NCBI GenBank assembly: GCA_003526375.1
Contig: DPDG01000111.1
Location: 1 to 32,300 of the forward strand
Reading direction: 5' to 3'
Length of the DNA: 32,300 nt
Origin: Lentisphaeria bacterium
Lineage (GTDB): Bacteria > Verrucomicrobiota > Lentisphaeria > Victivallales > UBA1829
The notes below the pieces were generated by a model. The model was not told the origin of the DNA, searched no databases, and saw only the letters and a program-made list of their open reading frames with translations. Position 1 is the stretch's first letter, and the number at the start of each line of letters is the position of its first letter. Positions 25,014 through 32,242 of this stretch are shown here, piece after piece. Both the position numbers and the translations under genes were made by a program.

Positions 25014-25359
25014 TGTGCCGTTCGATTTCCAGCGCGATGGAGTCTGCGCGCAGTGCGGCGGCGGGTTTGTCGATCATGACCTTGACCGAGGAGACTTCCT
25101 CGAACGAGAGACAGAGAGTCGCGACTGCCTCCGCCAGAGCTTCCAGGAGCCGGAAGGATGAGCTTTCCACAAGGGCAATCACTTTTTCTTCGACTTCACG
25201 GTAATTGACTGAATGGTCAAGGGTATCGGTTCTGCCCGCACGGGAAAAGTCGCCGTGCAGCTCCAGATTGAAGATCAGAGCCTGTTTCGCGGTGCGTTCC
25301 TGCTCATAAAGCCCGATGATCGTGCGGAGTTCCAGATTCCGTATGAAGATTTTATCCAT
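25009..25359 (-). CDS. folB: Dihydroneopterin aldolase
   Basis: A 116-residue enzyme of folate synthesis that cleaves dihydroneopterin to 6-hydroxymethyl-dihydropterin and glycolaldehyde. It matches FolB in length and motifs: MDKIFIRNLELRTIIGLYEQER with the substrate-binding Glu, HSVNYREVEEKV, SFRLLEALAEAVA and VMIDKPAAALRAD with the catalytic Lys. GGAGAAAT precedes the ATG at 25359. The open frame extends upstream to 25638, but that part overlaps the response regulator gene in another frame and is not coding. It is the last gene of the rex-hydrogenase unit, 14 bases after the response regulator. A metabolic link is not obvious. Confidence 0.9.
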   Translation of the reverse strand: MDKIFIRNLELRTIIGLYEQERTAKQALIFNLELHGDFSRAGRTDTLDHSVNYREVEEKVIALVESSSFRLLEALAEAVATLCLSFEEVSSVKVMIDKPAAALRADSIALEIERHR

Positions 25360-25373
25360 GATATTTCTCCGGT

Positions 25374-25772
25374 TTAAGATAAAAGATGTGACAGCAGACA
25401 GTCCAGTTGTTCCATGCGGATCGTCTGGTCCATGATGGCGTCCGCGTGAATCCAGTCGCGTGCGTTTTCGCCGGAAAGATCGAACTGCATCCCGGTTTTT
25501 GCCGCGACATCCGAAAGCAGGATTGCGCGGGATGCCGGATATGCTTTTCTGAAATGATGGCAGATAATGAAACCGCTGTCGGAAAATTCCAGAATCAGGT
25601 CTGTGATCAGCAGATCGAACGGCTGTTTCCCGATCCATGCTTCCGCCTCCGCCTGCGATGAGGCGCAGACTGCATCGTATCCCCGTTCCTGAAGATGCCG
25701 GCGGATTTCATTTCTCAAAACCGCATCGTTTTCAACCAGCAGGATGGAAGCGTTTTGTTTCGGATGTGTCAT
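25374..25772 (-). CDS. Receiver-only response regulator, hydrogenase-cluster type
   Basis: A 132-residue receiver domain without an output domain. ILLVEND (residues 10-16) gives the acidic pocket, with Glu14 and Asn15 replacing the usual Asp pair. Asp58 in LLITDLI is the phosphorylation site, and Ser87 in LLSD is the usual Ser/Thr. The position of the conserved Lys, normally DKPV in this subfamily, reads DQTI with Gln116. SDSGFIICHHFRK and TGMQFDLSGENARDWIHAD are typical of a receiver subfamily I recall near hydrogenase and redox genes. The loss of Lys suggests altered or absent phosphorylation signalling. GGGGAGAAG stands upstream. It follows the hydrogenase catalytic gene by 14 bases. Confidence 0.83.
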   Translation of the reverse strand: MTHPKQNASILLVENDAVLRNEIRRHLQERGYDAVCASSQAEAEAWIGKQPFDLLITDLILEFSDSGFIICHHFRKAYPASRAILLSDVAAKTGMQFDLSGENARDWIHADAIMDQTIRMEQLDCLLSHLLS

Positions 25773-25786
25773 AAGAACTTCTCCCC

Positions 25787-27511
25787 TCAGACCGGCACAT
25801 TGCGTTTTTCATATTTCGTATGCAGAAGGCGCATGGCGGTCTCGCTGTTCGGTTTCTTCAGATACTCTTTGTAAAGAAGCTGGACGTCGCGGTTTTCATG
25901 GGCGGTGCGGAGCGATTCGCTCTGGTCGATGGCATAGAGCGAGTTCATACGCGCCTTGATCCGGTCGTTTTCCAGGAGGTTGATCGGTTGCCCCCCTCCT
26001 GCGACACAGCCGCCGGGACAGGTCATGACTTCGATGAAATGGAGATCACGCCGTCCGGCTTTCAGTTGCTCCAGCAGCGCACGCACGTTGCCGATGCCGT
26101 TGGCGACCGCGATTCCGAGCTCCAGGCTGCCGATCCTGATTTTGGTCTCCTTGAATCCCTCCATGCCGCGGACCTGATCGATTTTCAGCGATTTGAGCTC
26201 TTTGCCGGTGATCAGCTTGTGCGCTGTCCGCAGGACCGCCTCCATGACTCCGCCGGACGTGCCGAACAGTTTTCCTGCGGTGCTGCGTTCTCCGAACGGC
26301 AGATCCGCTTCTTCCGCTTCGAGCTGATCGAAATCAATGCCGCTCATCCGGATCAGGCGCGCCAGTTCGCGTGTCGTGAGAACCGCATCAAGATCCGCCA
26401 TGCCGCCGCGTCCGATTTCCGGTCTGCCCGCCTCGAATTTTTTAGCGGTGCACGGCATTGCCGAAACACTGAATATTCTGTGGGGATCAAGCCCCTGTTT
26501 TTCTGCAAAATAGGTTTTGACCAGCGCGCCGAGCATTGACTGCGGGCTTTTGCATCTGGAGAGATTCGGGATGAATTCCGGGTAGAACTCCTCCACGAAT
26601 TTGACCCAGCCGGGGGAACAGCTTGTGAACATCGGCAGATTCATGCCCGCCTTGAGGCGCGAGGCAAGTTCCGCCGCCTCCTCCATGACCATGAGGTCCG
26701 CGGAATATGCGGTATCGAACACCCATCGGAACCCGAGGCGGCGCAATGCGGCGTTTATGATGCCGGAAATATCGGTTCCCGGCTTCATTCCGAACTCCTC
26801 CGCAAGCGAGACCGAAACCGCGGGTGCGTATTGGATCACAACGGTTTTTCCCGGATCGGCAAGCGCCGCGGTAACTTCGCTTAAAGAGCTTTTCTCACGC
26901 AGCGCGCCTGTCGGGCACGCGAGAATGCATTGCCCGCAGTAGATGCAGCTTGAGATGTTCAGGCTGTCGTGAAAGGCGGGGGCGACGTTCATATTGCTGC
27001 CGCGTCCGGTAAACTCAATCGCGGAGACTTTCTGGATTTCATTGCAGGTTCTGACGCATTTTCCGCAGAGGATGCATTTCGACTGGTCGAAGACGATTGC
27101 CGGACTTGTGACGTCCAGCGTATTTTCACGGCGCCTCGGTTTGAAGATGCGTTCGCGGATTCCGTAATCCTGCGCGAACTTCTGCAGTTTGCAGCTTCCG
27201 CTCCGGACACAGTAGAGACAATCGTCCGGATGATCCGCAAGCAGCAGTTCGATGATGACTTTGCGCGCCTCGATCACGCGCGGCGAGTTGGTCGAGATCA
27301 CCATTCCCGCCTCCACGGGAGTCGAGCAGGACGGCACGAGCCCCGGCATTCCCCGGACCTCCACAACGCAGATCCGGCAGGCTCCGGTCGGCGTCAGCTT
27401 TTTCATATGGCAGAGCGTCGGGACATGGATTCCCGCCCGGGTCAGTGCGGAGAGGATCGTTTCACCCGGTTCCGCTTCGATTCTTTTGTCGTTCGCAGTA
27501 ATTTCAAACAT
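25787..27511 (-). CDS. hydA: [FeFe] hydrogenase catalytic subunit, HydA/HndD type
   Basis: A 574-residue subunit that reduces protons or oxidises H2. In order: a [2Fe-2S] ferredoxin domain with Cys34, 45, 48 and 62; a His-Cys3 [4Fe-4S] site (HPDDCLYCVRSGSC); two [4Fe-4S] sites (CILCGKCVRTC, CIYCGQCILAC); then the H-cluster domain with motifs TSCSPGW (295-302 region), MPCTAKKFE (Cys354, Lys358) and EVMTCPGGCVAGGGQP (Cys498, Cys502). The first motif is usually TSCCPGW, so Ser299 is notable. The length fits the NADH-linked group. The ATG at 27511 has GGGAGAAA upstream and overlaps the HydB stop by 8 bases. An in-frame start at 27550 would add 13 unlikely residues. Maturation genes are not in this window. 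Confidence 0.93.
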   Translation of the reverse strand: MFEITANDKRIEAEPGETILSALTRAGIHVPTLCHMKKLTPTGACRICVVEVRGMPGLVPSCSTPVEAGMVISTNSPRVIEARKVIIELLLADHPDDCLYCVRSGSCKLQKFAQDYGIRERIFKPRRRENTLDVTSPAIVFDQSKCILCGKCVRTCNEIQKVSAIEFTGRGSNMNVAPAFHDSLNISSCIYCGQCILACPTGALREKSSLSEVTAALADPGKTVVIQYAPAVSVSLAEEFGMKPGTDISGIINAALRRLGFRWVFDTAYSADLMVMEEAAELASRLKAGMNLPMFTSCSPGWVKFVEEFYPEFIPNLSRCKSPQSMLGALVKTYFAEKQGLDPHRIFSVSAMPCTAKKFEAGRPEIGRGGMADLDAVLTTRELARLIRMSGIDFDQLEAEEADLPFGERSTAGKLFGTSGGVMEAVLRTAHKLITGKELKSLKIDQVRGMEGFKETKIRIGSLELGIAVANGIGNVRALLEQLKAGRRDLHFIEVMTCPGGCVAGGGQPINLLENDRIKARMNSLYAIDQSESLRTAHENRDVQLLYKEYLKKPNSETAMRLLHTKYEKRNVPV

Positions 27512-29489
27512 GGCTGTTTCTCCCGGTTCCGCTGTCCCGGACGATTGCACCGAATTTACATGCGGCCTTGCAGTTCCCGCAACCGTTGCAGAGCAGGGGA
27601 TTTATGGCATGGGGCGCCCGGTGAGTTCCCCGTATTGCGTTGACCGGGCATTTCGGAACGCATACACCGCAGCCTTTGCATTTTTTTTCTTCGATCCGGT
27701 ATTTCACGAGTCCCTTGCAGACACCCGCCGGACACCGTCTTTCATATACATGCGCATCGAATTCCTCGCGGAACCAGCGCAGGATCGACAATACCGGATT
27801 CGGCGCGGATTTGCCGAGACCGCACAAACTGGTGTCCTGAATCACATGTGCAAGCCGCGGGAGCATCATGACGCCTTTGAAGCGTTTCAGTGCGTCATAA
27901 CCGTTTTCTTTTTCGCGCGGACGCGTGACCTGCATCAGTATTTCAAGCATACGCCGTGTGCCTTCACGGCAGGGGATGCACTTGCCGCAGCTTTCCCGCT
28001 GAATGAAATCCATGAAGAATTTTGCGGCATCCACCATGCAGTTGTCCTCATCCATCAGAATCAGCCCGCCGGAGCCGAGCATCGCGCCGACTTCGCGGAG
28101 CGACTCGTAGTCAAGCGGCAGACTGAGGTATTGCTCAGGCAGGCACGCACCGGAGGGACCCCCGATCTGAAGCGCCTTGAACTTCTTTCCGTTCGGGATG
28201 CCTCCGCCGGCGGTCAGGATCAGCTCCTTCAGCTCCGTCCCGAATGCGACCTCAAGCAGTCCCGAACGGGCGATCTTGCCGGAAAGGGAGAAGACTTTGG
28301 TGCCTCTGGAACGCTCCGTCCCGACTTCTCCGAAATATTCTCTGCCTTTGCGGATGATGTCCGGGACATTGGCGAGGGTTTCCACGTTGTTGACCACGGA
28401 CGGCTTGCCGAAGAGTCCGCTTTCCGCAGGGTAGGGGGGACGTGGGCGCGGCATGCCGCGTTTGCCTTCGATGCTGTTCAGGAGCGCGGTCTCCTCGCCG
28501 CAGACGAAGGCGCCTGCGCCCTGCTTGACGATGATCTTGAGATCGAAACCGCTGTCGAGGATGTTTTCTCCGAGCAGTCCGTATGCCGACGCCTGTTCGA
28601 CGGCTCTTTTCAGCCGTTCGATTGCGAGCGGATATTCGGCGCGGATGTAGATGTATGCCTTGCTTGCGCCGATCGCATAGGAGGCGATGGCGAGTCCCTC
28701 CAGCAGACGGTGCGGATCGCCTTCGATCATCGCGCGCGCCATGAACGCGCCGGGGTCGCCCTCGTCCGCATTGCAGATCATATACTTCTGATTGCTGAGC
28801 GTGTTCAGGGCGGCGGTCCACTTGCGTCCCGTGGAAAAACCGGCGCCGCCGCGTCCCCGCAGCCCGCTGTCACGCACCTCCTCGCAGACCTCCGACGGAA
28901 TCATCGTATGGAGTGTTTTTGCGAACGCCTTGTAGCCGCCGCGTGCCAGATATTCGTCGATACTGGTCGGGTCGATGATGCCGCAGTTCCGGAGAACGCG
29001 GCGTGTCTGGATGCGGAAAAACGGATGGTCCTCCAGAAACGGAACGTTGTCCCAGGGGAGCGCCGACGCCTCGCGGGACTGTCCCAGCACCGGATACCGT
29101 GCCGGATCGGGAGTTTTACTGAACAGATTCGACAGGAGTTCCGGGACAAGCGGAGCGGAGACTTTGGAAAAGGTGAGCTTCGACCTGCCGGGAAGTCTGA
29201 CGTCGAGAATCGGTTCTTCGGAACAGAGCCCGATGCAGCCGACTTCCACGAGTTCAGCGGAAGGCTGGTTCCGCCGGAGCCATTCCCGGACCGCGTCGCG
29301 TGTATCTTCCGCGCCGGCGCTGATGGAACAGCTTGCCATGCCCAGATACAGGACGGGGGTCTGCGGATTGTCACGGCGCAGTCCGGCGGTGAGCGCTTCG
29401 TATTCCGGAGACATGGCTGTCTGCTTGACTCCGCTGTGAGTCAGCGGTGCCAGCAGCAGGGAAGTGAAAATTTTCCGTTCGCGGCTCAT
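27504..29489 (-). CDS. hydB: NuoF-like hydrogenase subunit, HydB/HndC type
   Basis: A 661-residue flavoprotein that exchanges electrons with NAD(H). The N-terminal 100 residues form a thioredoxin-like [2Fe-2S] domain with Cys54, Cys85 and Cys89 visible. The FMN and NADH sites follow: SGLRGRGGAGFSTGRKW, CNADEGDPGAFMARAM and CGEETALLNSIEGKRG. A [4Fe-4S] site is seen in ESCGKCIPCREGTRRM with TSLCGLG. The C-terminus is a two-cluster ferredoxin (CKGCGVCVPKCP, CNGCGNCKAACK). This is the arrangement of HydB in electron-bifurcating HydABC enzymes and of HndC. A separate hndB gene is absent. ATGA overlap with the previous gene and 8-base overlap with the next show tight coupling. Confidence 0.93.
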   Translation of the reverse strand: MSRERKIFTSLLLAPLTHSGVKQTAMSPEYEALTAGLRRDNPQTPVLYLGMASCSISAGAEDTRDAVREWLRRNQPSAELVEVGCIGLCSEEPILDVRLPGRSKLTFSKVSAPLVPELLSNLFSKTPDPARYPVLGQSREASALPWDNVPFLEDHPFFRIQTRRVLRNCGIIDPTSIDEYLARGGYKAFAKTLHTMIPSEVCEEVRDSGLRGRGGAGFSTGRKWTAALNTLSNQKYMICNADEGDPGAFMARAMIEGDPHRLLEGLAIASYAIGASKAYIYIRAEYPLAIERLKRAVEQASAYGLLGENILDSGFDLKIIVKQGAGAFVCGEETALLNSIEGKRGMPRPRPPYPAESGLFGKPSVVNNVETLANVPDIIRKGREYFGEVGTERSRGTKVFSLSGKIARSGLLEVAFGTELKELILTAGGGIPNGKKFKALQIGGPSGACLPEQYLSLPLDYESLREVGAMLGSGGLILMDEDNCMVDAAKFFMDFIQRESCGKCIPCREGTRRMLEILMQVTRPREKENGYDALKRFKGVMMLPRLAHVIQDTSLCGLGKSAPNPVLSILRWFREEFDAHVYERRCPAGVCKGLVKYRIEEKKCKGCGVCVPKCPVNAIRGTHRAPHAINPLLCNGCGNCKAACKFGAIVRDSGTGRNSHV

Positions 29490-29983
29490 TCAAGGACTCC
29501 GTCTTCTATGGTTTTGAGATTTCTGCATTCGTCGAGAACCGCATCCATTTTTTCATCCGAGTCAATGCCCGCATAAAGTTTGCCGTTGACACTCATGACG
29601 GGGGCGAGTCCGCACGCGCCGATGCAGGGAGCCGCTTCAAGGCTGAACATGCCGTCTGCCGTGGGAACGCCGTCCGCCCGGATGCCGAGCTTTTTCTCAA
29701 GCCTTGTCACAAGATGCGACGCGCCCTTGACATGGCATGTGGTCCCGCGGCAGACCAGAATATGGTATTTTCCCGTCGGGCGGAACCGGAACTGGTTGTA
29801 AAAGGTGGCGACTCCGTAAATACTGCTTGCCGGAAGTTTGAGATAAGCGCCGATCCGTATGACCGCATCACGCGAGAGGCACCCGTATTCCTTCTGCACT
29901 TCCTGCAGAATCGGAACGAGCGTATCACGCGTGGCATTCGGATGCTTTTTCAGGATTTCTTCGATTTTATTTTCTGTTTGCAT
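29486..29983 (-). CDS. hydC: NuoE-like hydrogenase subunit, HydC/HndA type
   Basis: A 165-residue [2Fe-2S] protein of the complex I 24-kDa family. An N-terminal helical bundle (ILKKHPNATRDTLVPILQEVQKEYGCLS, then IYGVATFYNQFRFRPTGK) leads to a thioredoxin-like domain with the C-x4-C and C-x3-C cluster ligands (CRGTTCH, PCIGACG). It relays electrons between NuoF-like HydB and the other clusters. It is the first structural gene after rex and overlaps hydB by four bases (ATGA). The region before its ATG has only a weak ribosome site (GGAAAAATGA). Confidence 0.92.
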   Translation of the reverse strand: MQTENKIEEILKKHPNATRDTLVPILQEVQKEYGCLSRDAVIRIGAYLKLPASSIYGVATFYNQFRFRPTGKYHILVCRGTTCHVKGASHLVTRLEKKLGIRADGVPTADGMFSLEAAPCIGACGLAPVMSVNGKLYAGIDSDEKMDAVLDECRNLKTIEDGVLE

Positions 29984-30009
29984 GGCTCATTTTTCCGGTG
30001 TTGAGACAC

Positions 30010-30639
30010 TCAGGCAAGATCCGCGAAATAGGCAAGTTTCTCCAGCGAGCTTGCGATGTCGATCCGGTCCACGAAAACACCTTCCGGCACCTTGAGCGGA
30101 ACGGGGGCGAAATTCAGGATTCCCTTGATGTTCGCGGCGATCATGCGGTCCGCGACGAACTGCGCCTGCGTTGCGGGAACGGTGATGATTCCGAGATTGA
30201 TATTCATTTCCGCGATTTTCGATTCGAACTGCGACATGTGGAAACAACGGCAGCCGGAAATCACGCGGTCCACCTTGTTTTCATCCGTGTCGAACGCCGC
30301 CGCGATGGTGAGTCCGGGATGGCTGTAAGTGAAATACGAAAGGATGGCGCGTCCGAGGTTGCCGACACCGACCAGTGCGATGATGCGTTCTTTCGAGCCG
30401 TCCAGAATGCCGGAGATGTTGCTGATGAGCTCGGTGATGTCATATCCCTTGCGCGGACTTCCGCTGTGCCCGATTTCCATGAGGTCGCGCCGGACCTGTG
30501 TCGATGTATTGTGTGCGAGTGCCGCGAGCTGGTGCGAAAACAGGGTATGAATCCCCTTGGATTTCAGATCGATGAGAAGCCGTTTGTAAAGAACCATGCG
30601 TTCAATGGTTCTCGCCGGAATCGGAGTTATTTTTTTCAT
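30010..30639 (-). CDS. rex: Redox-sensing transcriptional repressor Rex
   Basis: A 209-residue homodimeric repressor that leaves DNA when NADH is high. The winged helix covers about 1-75, with SHQLAALAHNTSTQVRRDLMEIG matching the Rex recognition-helix pattern LA-x(6)-QVRRDL. The Rossmann domain has the dinucleotide loop VGVGNLGRA, then AAFDTDENK, VPATQAQFVADRM and a C-terminal helix (RIDIASSLEKLAYF) that swaps into the partner. The ATG at 30639 (MKKITPIPA) has GAGG 11 bases upstream; a TTG at 30660 in frame is rejected. It lies 26 bases before hydC, so it likely regulates the hydrogenase operon and itself through the palindrome at 30694-30711. Confidence 0.93.
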   Translation of the reverse strand: MKKITPIPARTIERMVLYKRLLIDLKSKGIHTLFSHQLAALAHNTSTQVRRDLMEIGHSGSPRKGYDITELISNISGILDGSKERIIALVGVGNLGRAILSYFTYSHPGLTIAAAFDTDENKVDRVISGCRCFHMSQFESKIAEMNINLGIITVPATQAQFVADRMIAANIKGILNFAPVPLKVPEGVFVDRIDIASSLEKLAYFADLA

Positions 30640-30693
30640 TTTATTTATAGCCTCATTCAATAGTGAAAAAGTAATATTGTTATCATAAAATTA

Positions 30694-30711
30694 ATGTGAT
30701 ATCTTTCACAG
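30694..30711. promoter_or_regulatory. Putative Rex operator
   Basis: ATGTGATATCTTTCACAG contains TGTGA-N6-TCACA, the same half-sites and spacing as the Rex consensus TTGTGAAN4TTCACAA. It lies 55 bases before the rex start codon. The CRP consensus also has TGTGA-N6-TCACA, but the adjacent rex gene makes Rex the likelier ligand. Confidence 0.65.
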
Positions 30712-30787
30712 CCGAAATCAGGAACTTTCTTCACCGGATGTTGCTGGGAAATAAAAAAGGACAGTATTTCTTTGCTGCTGAATTCAA

Positions 30788-30815
30788 ATATAACAGTTTT
30801 TATTGCTTTGTCAAG
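30788..30815 (-). promoter_or_regulatory. Promoter of the rex-hydrogenase operon
   Basis: On the minus strand, TTGACA (30815-30810) and TATATT (30793-30788) are 16 bases apart. The transcript would start near 30781 and cross the Rex palindrome about 70 bases later, before the rex ATG. Confidence 0.6.
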
Positions 30816-31000
30816 TGATTTTCACAGATGAACAGCAAGAAAAACGGGAACTTTTTGTAATGCTGGAGGTGAACAGCCGGATGCTCCGCCCGAAAGTCTG
30901 TGCATTCAATGACTTCGGATTTGATCTTGGATGCGACGGACGCCCCGGGGAGAGCCGCGCTTTTTTTGGAAAATTTTTCAGGAAAAATGTTTTCAGGGGG

Positions 31001-31028
31001 TTGACAAAAACTTATTTCTGCATATAAT
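31001..31028 (+). promoter_or_regulatory. Consensus sigma70 promoter of the LacI-family gene
   Basis: TTGACA (31001-31006) and TATAAT (31023-31028) are separated by 16 bases. Both hexamers are perfect. The start of transcription is expected near 31035, at the left edge of a palindrome. Confidence 0.8.
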
Positions 31029-31034
31029 ATAAAT

Positions 31035-31052
31035 ATCTAACACGAGTTAGAT
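31035..31052. promoter_or_regulatory. LacI-type operator, probable autoregulatory site
   Basis: ATCTAAC and GTTAGAT are perfect inverted arms around ACGA, so the 18-base site has the central CG typical of LacI-family operators. It covers the expected transcription start directly after the -10 box, where a bound repressor would block initiation. Confidence 0.7.
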
Positions 31053-31083
31053 TGAGAAAAATATCGAAAAGGGAAACTGTAAA

Positions 31084-32106
31084 ATGGTCACGATGAGCGA
31101 TATTGCACAAGCCTGCGGAGTCAGCCGTTCCGTTGTTTCGCTGGTGCTGAACGGACGCGAGAAAGAGGTAGGCATTGCGCAGCAGACACGTGACCGGATC
31201 ATGGCAGCGGCGGAGGAACTCGGTTACTGCCGCAATGAACTGGCGCGTGCAATCGTGACCGGGCGGAACAATGTCGTTGCGGTGATTGTCAGCGGAGACC
31301 CCGATCTGGAATTTACGCAGAGGATCATCAGCGGAGCTCTGGACGCCGCCTCCGAACAGAATTTTTCCGTCAAACTGTTTCAGCCGCGTCCCGAGGAGAT
31401 GGAGACCACCCTGCGGAAACTGCTGGAGCAGCAGATTGCGGGCGTTCTTCTTCATGACGCATCCATTCGGATTCTGGAGCCGTGGCTGAAAAAGTTGAAA
31501 AAGCTGGGGATTCCCTGCGGCGTTTTCAACTTGCAGAACCCGACGGGAATCGGATTCGGCATTTATTCGGACGACCATGCTGGAATGGAGTCCGCAGTGG
31601 AGTATCTGGCTGGCCTCGGGCACAGGCGGATCGCGCATCTCACAACGAAGGATCAGCCGTTCGGGTATGTGGAACTCCGACGGAACGGTTATCTGGACGG
31701 CATGGCGAAATATTCACCGGAGAAGCCGCGCATTCTGGAGGGCATCAGTTGGGGGTTCGACTCCAATCTTGAACTGTTGTTTGCGCTTCTGGAGGAACCG
31801 GCGGAGACACGTCCGACGGCGGTAGCCTGTTCCACGGACTTTCTGGCGGCGGAATTGTATCATGCCGCATATCTCCGGAAAAAATTCATCCCGGAGGAGT
31901 TCTCCGTAGTCGGGTATGGCGGGTTGCGGATCGGAACTTATCTGCCTGTTCCGCTGACGACTGTCGCCCAGCCTTTCTGGGAGATGGGGAACCGCGCGAT
32001 GGAGACTCTTTTGAACACCATTCAGAAAAATGAACCGTCCGACGGAAGCAATATTCTGCTGGAAACCGAAATCATTGTGAACCAGTCATGCAGGGAATTG
32101 TCATGA
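31084..32106 (+). CDS. LacI-family transcriptional regulator
   Basis: A 340-residue repressor. The N-terminal helix-turn-helix and hinge region reads VTMSDIAQACGVSRSVVSLVLNGREKEVGIAQQTRDRIMAAAEELGY. The periplasmic-binding-like effector domain runs from about 62 to 335 (NVVAVIVSGDPDLEF, GVLLHD, GIGFGIYSDDHAGMESAVEYLAGLGHRRIAHLT, VACSTDFLAAEL, LTTVAQPFWEMGNRAMETLL). It likely senses a sugar. A palindrome at its own promoter indicates autoregulation. Its stop overlaps an ATG and lies just before a pseudopilin start, a pairing that I associate with Lentisphaerae genomes. The regulated sugar genes would lie beyond the window. Confidence 0.9.
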   Translation: MVTMSDIAQACGVSRSVVSLVLNGREKEVGIAQQTRDRIMAAAEELGYCRNELARAIVTGRNNVVAVIVSGDPDLEFTQRIISGALDAASEQNFSVKLFQPRPEEMETTLRKLLEQQIAGVLLHDASIRILEPWLKKLKKLGIPCGVFNLQNPTGIGFGIYSDDHAGMESAVEYLAGLGHRRIAHLTTKDQPFGYVELRRNGYLDGMAKYSPEKPRILEGISWGFDSNLELLFALLEEPAETRPTAVACSTDFLAAELYHAAYLRKKFIPEEFSVVGYGGLRIGTYLPVPLTTVAQPFWEMGNRAMETLLNTIQKNEPSDGSNILLETEIIVNQSCRELS

Positions 32107-32132
32107 AAATACATAACCAGGGAGGATTTACC

Positions 32133-32210
32133 ATGTCTTACAGGAAGGGTAGGGAAAATTTTACACTGATCGAGCTCTTGATCGTAATTGCGATCATCAG
32201 TATTAGATAA
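32133..32210 (+). pseudogene. Truncated pseudopilin gene
   Basis: AGGGAGG lies 7 bases before the ATG. The frame begins MSYRKGRENFTLIELLIVIA, an ideal prepilin leader and start of the hydrophobic helix, but continues only IISIR and stops at 32210 after 25 residues. Intact relatives have IIAILAAMLLPAL and another 150 or more residues. The leader is normal up to about 32198, and the sequence then turns AT-rich and unrelated. This suggests a truncation by insertion or deletion. Confidence 0.65.
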
Positions 32211-32242
32211 GCCCGTGCTCCTCTTTTGTTATATGTTTAATA

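Noticed and set aside
25360..25638. N-terminal extension of FolB
   Set aside because: It overlaps the response regulator gene out of frame and reads as Arg/His-rich nonsense; the ATG at 25359 with its ribosome site gives the normal FolB length.
27252..29576. A 774-codon open frame on the plus strand
   Set aside because: It is antisense to hydB and hydA, whose domains are unmistakable. Its translation has no domain pattern, and it arises from strong third-position GC bias.
30694..30711. CRP/FNR-type binding site reading of the palindrome
   Set aside because: The CRP core TGTGA-N6-TCACA fits, but rex is the adjacent gene and the Rex consensus has the same half-sites and spacing, so Rex is preferred. 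CRP is not strictly excluded.
30803..31027. A 74-codon plus-strand frame between rex and the LacI gene
   Set aside because: It runs through the LacI promoter, has no good ribosome site, and its composition looks non-coding.
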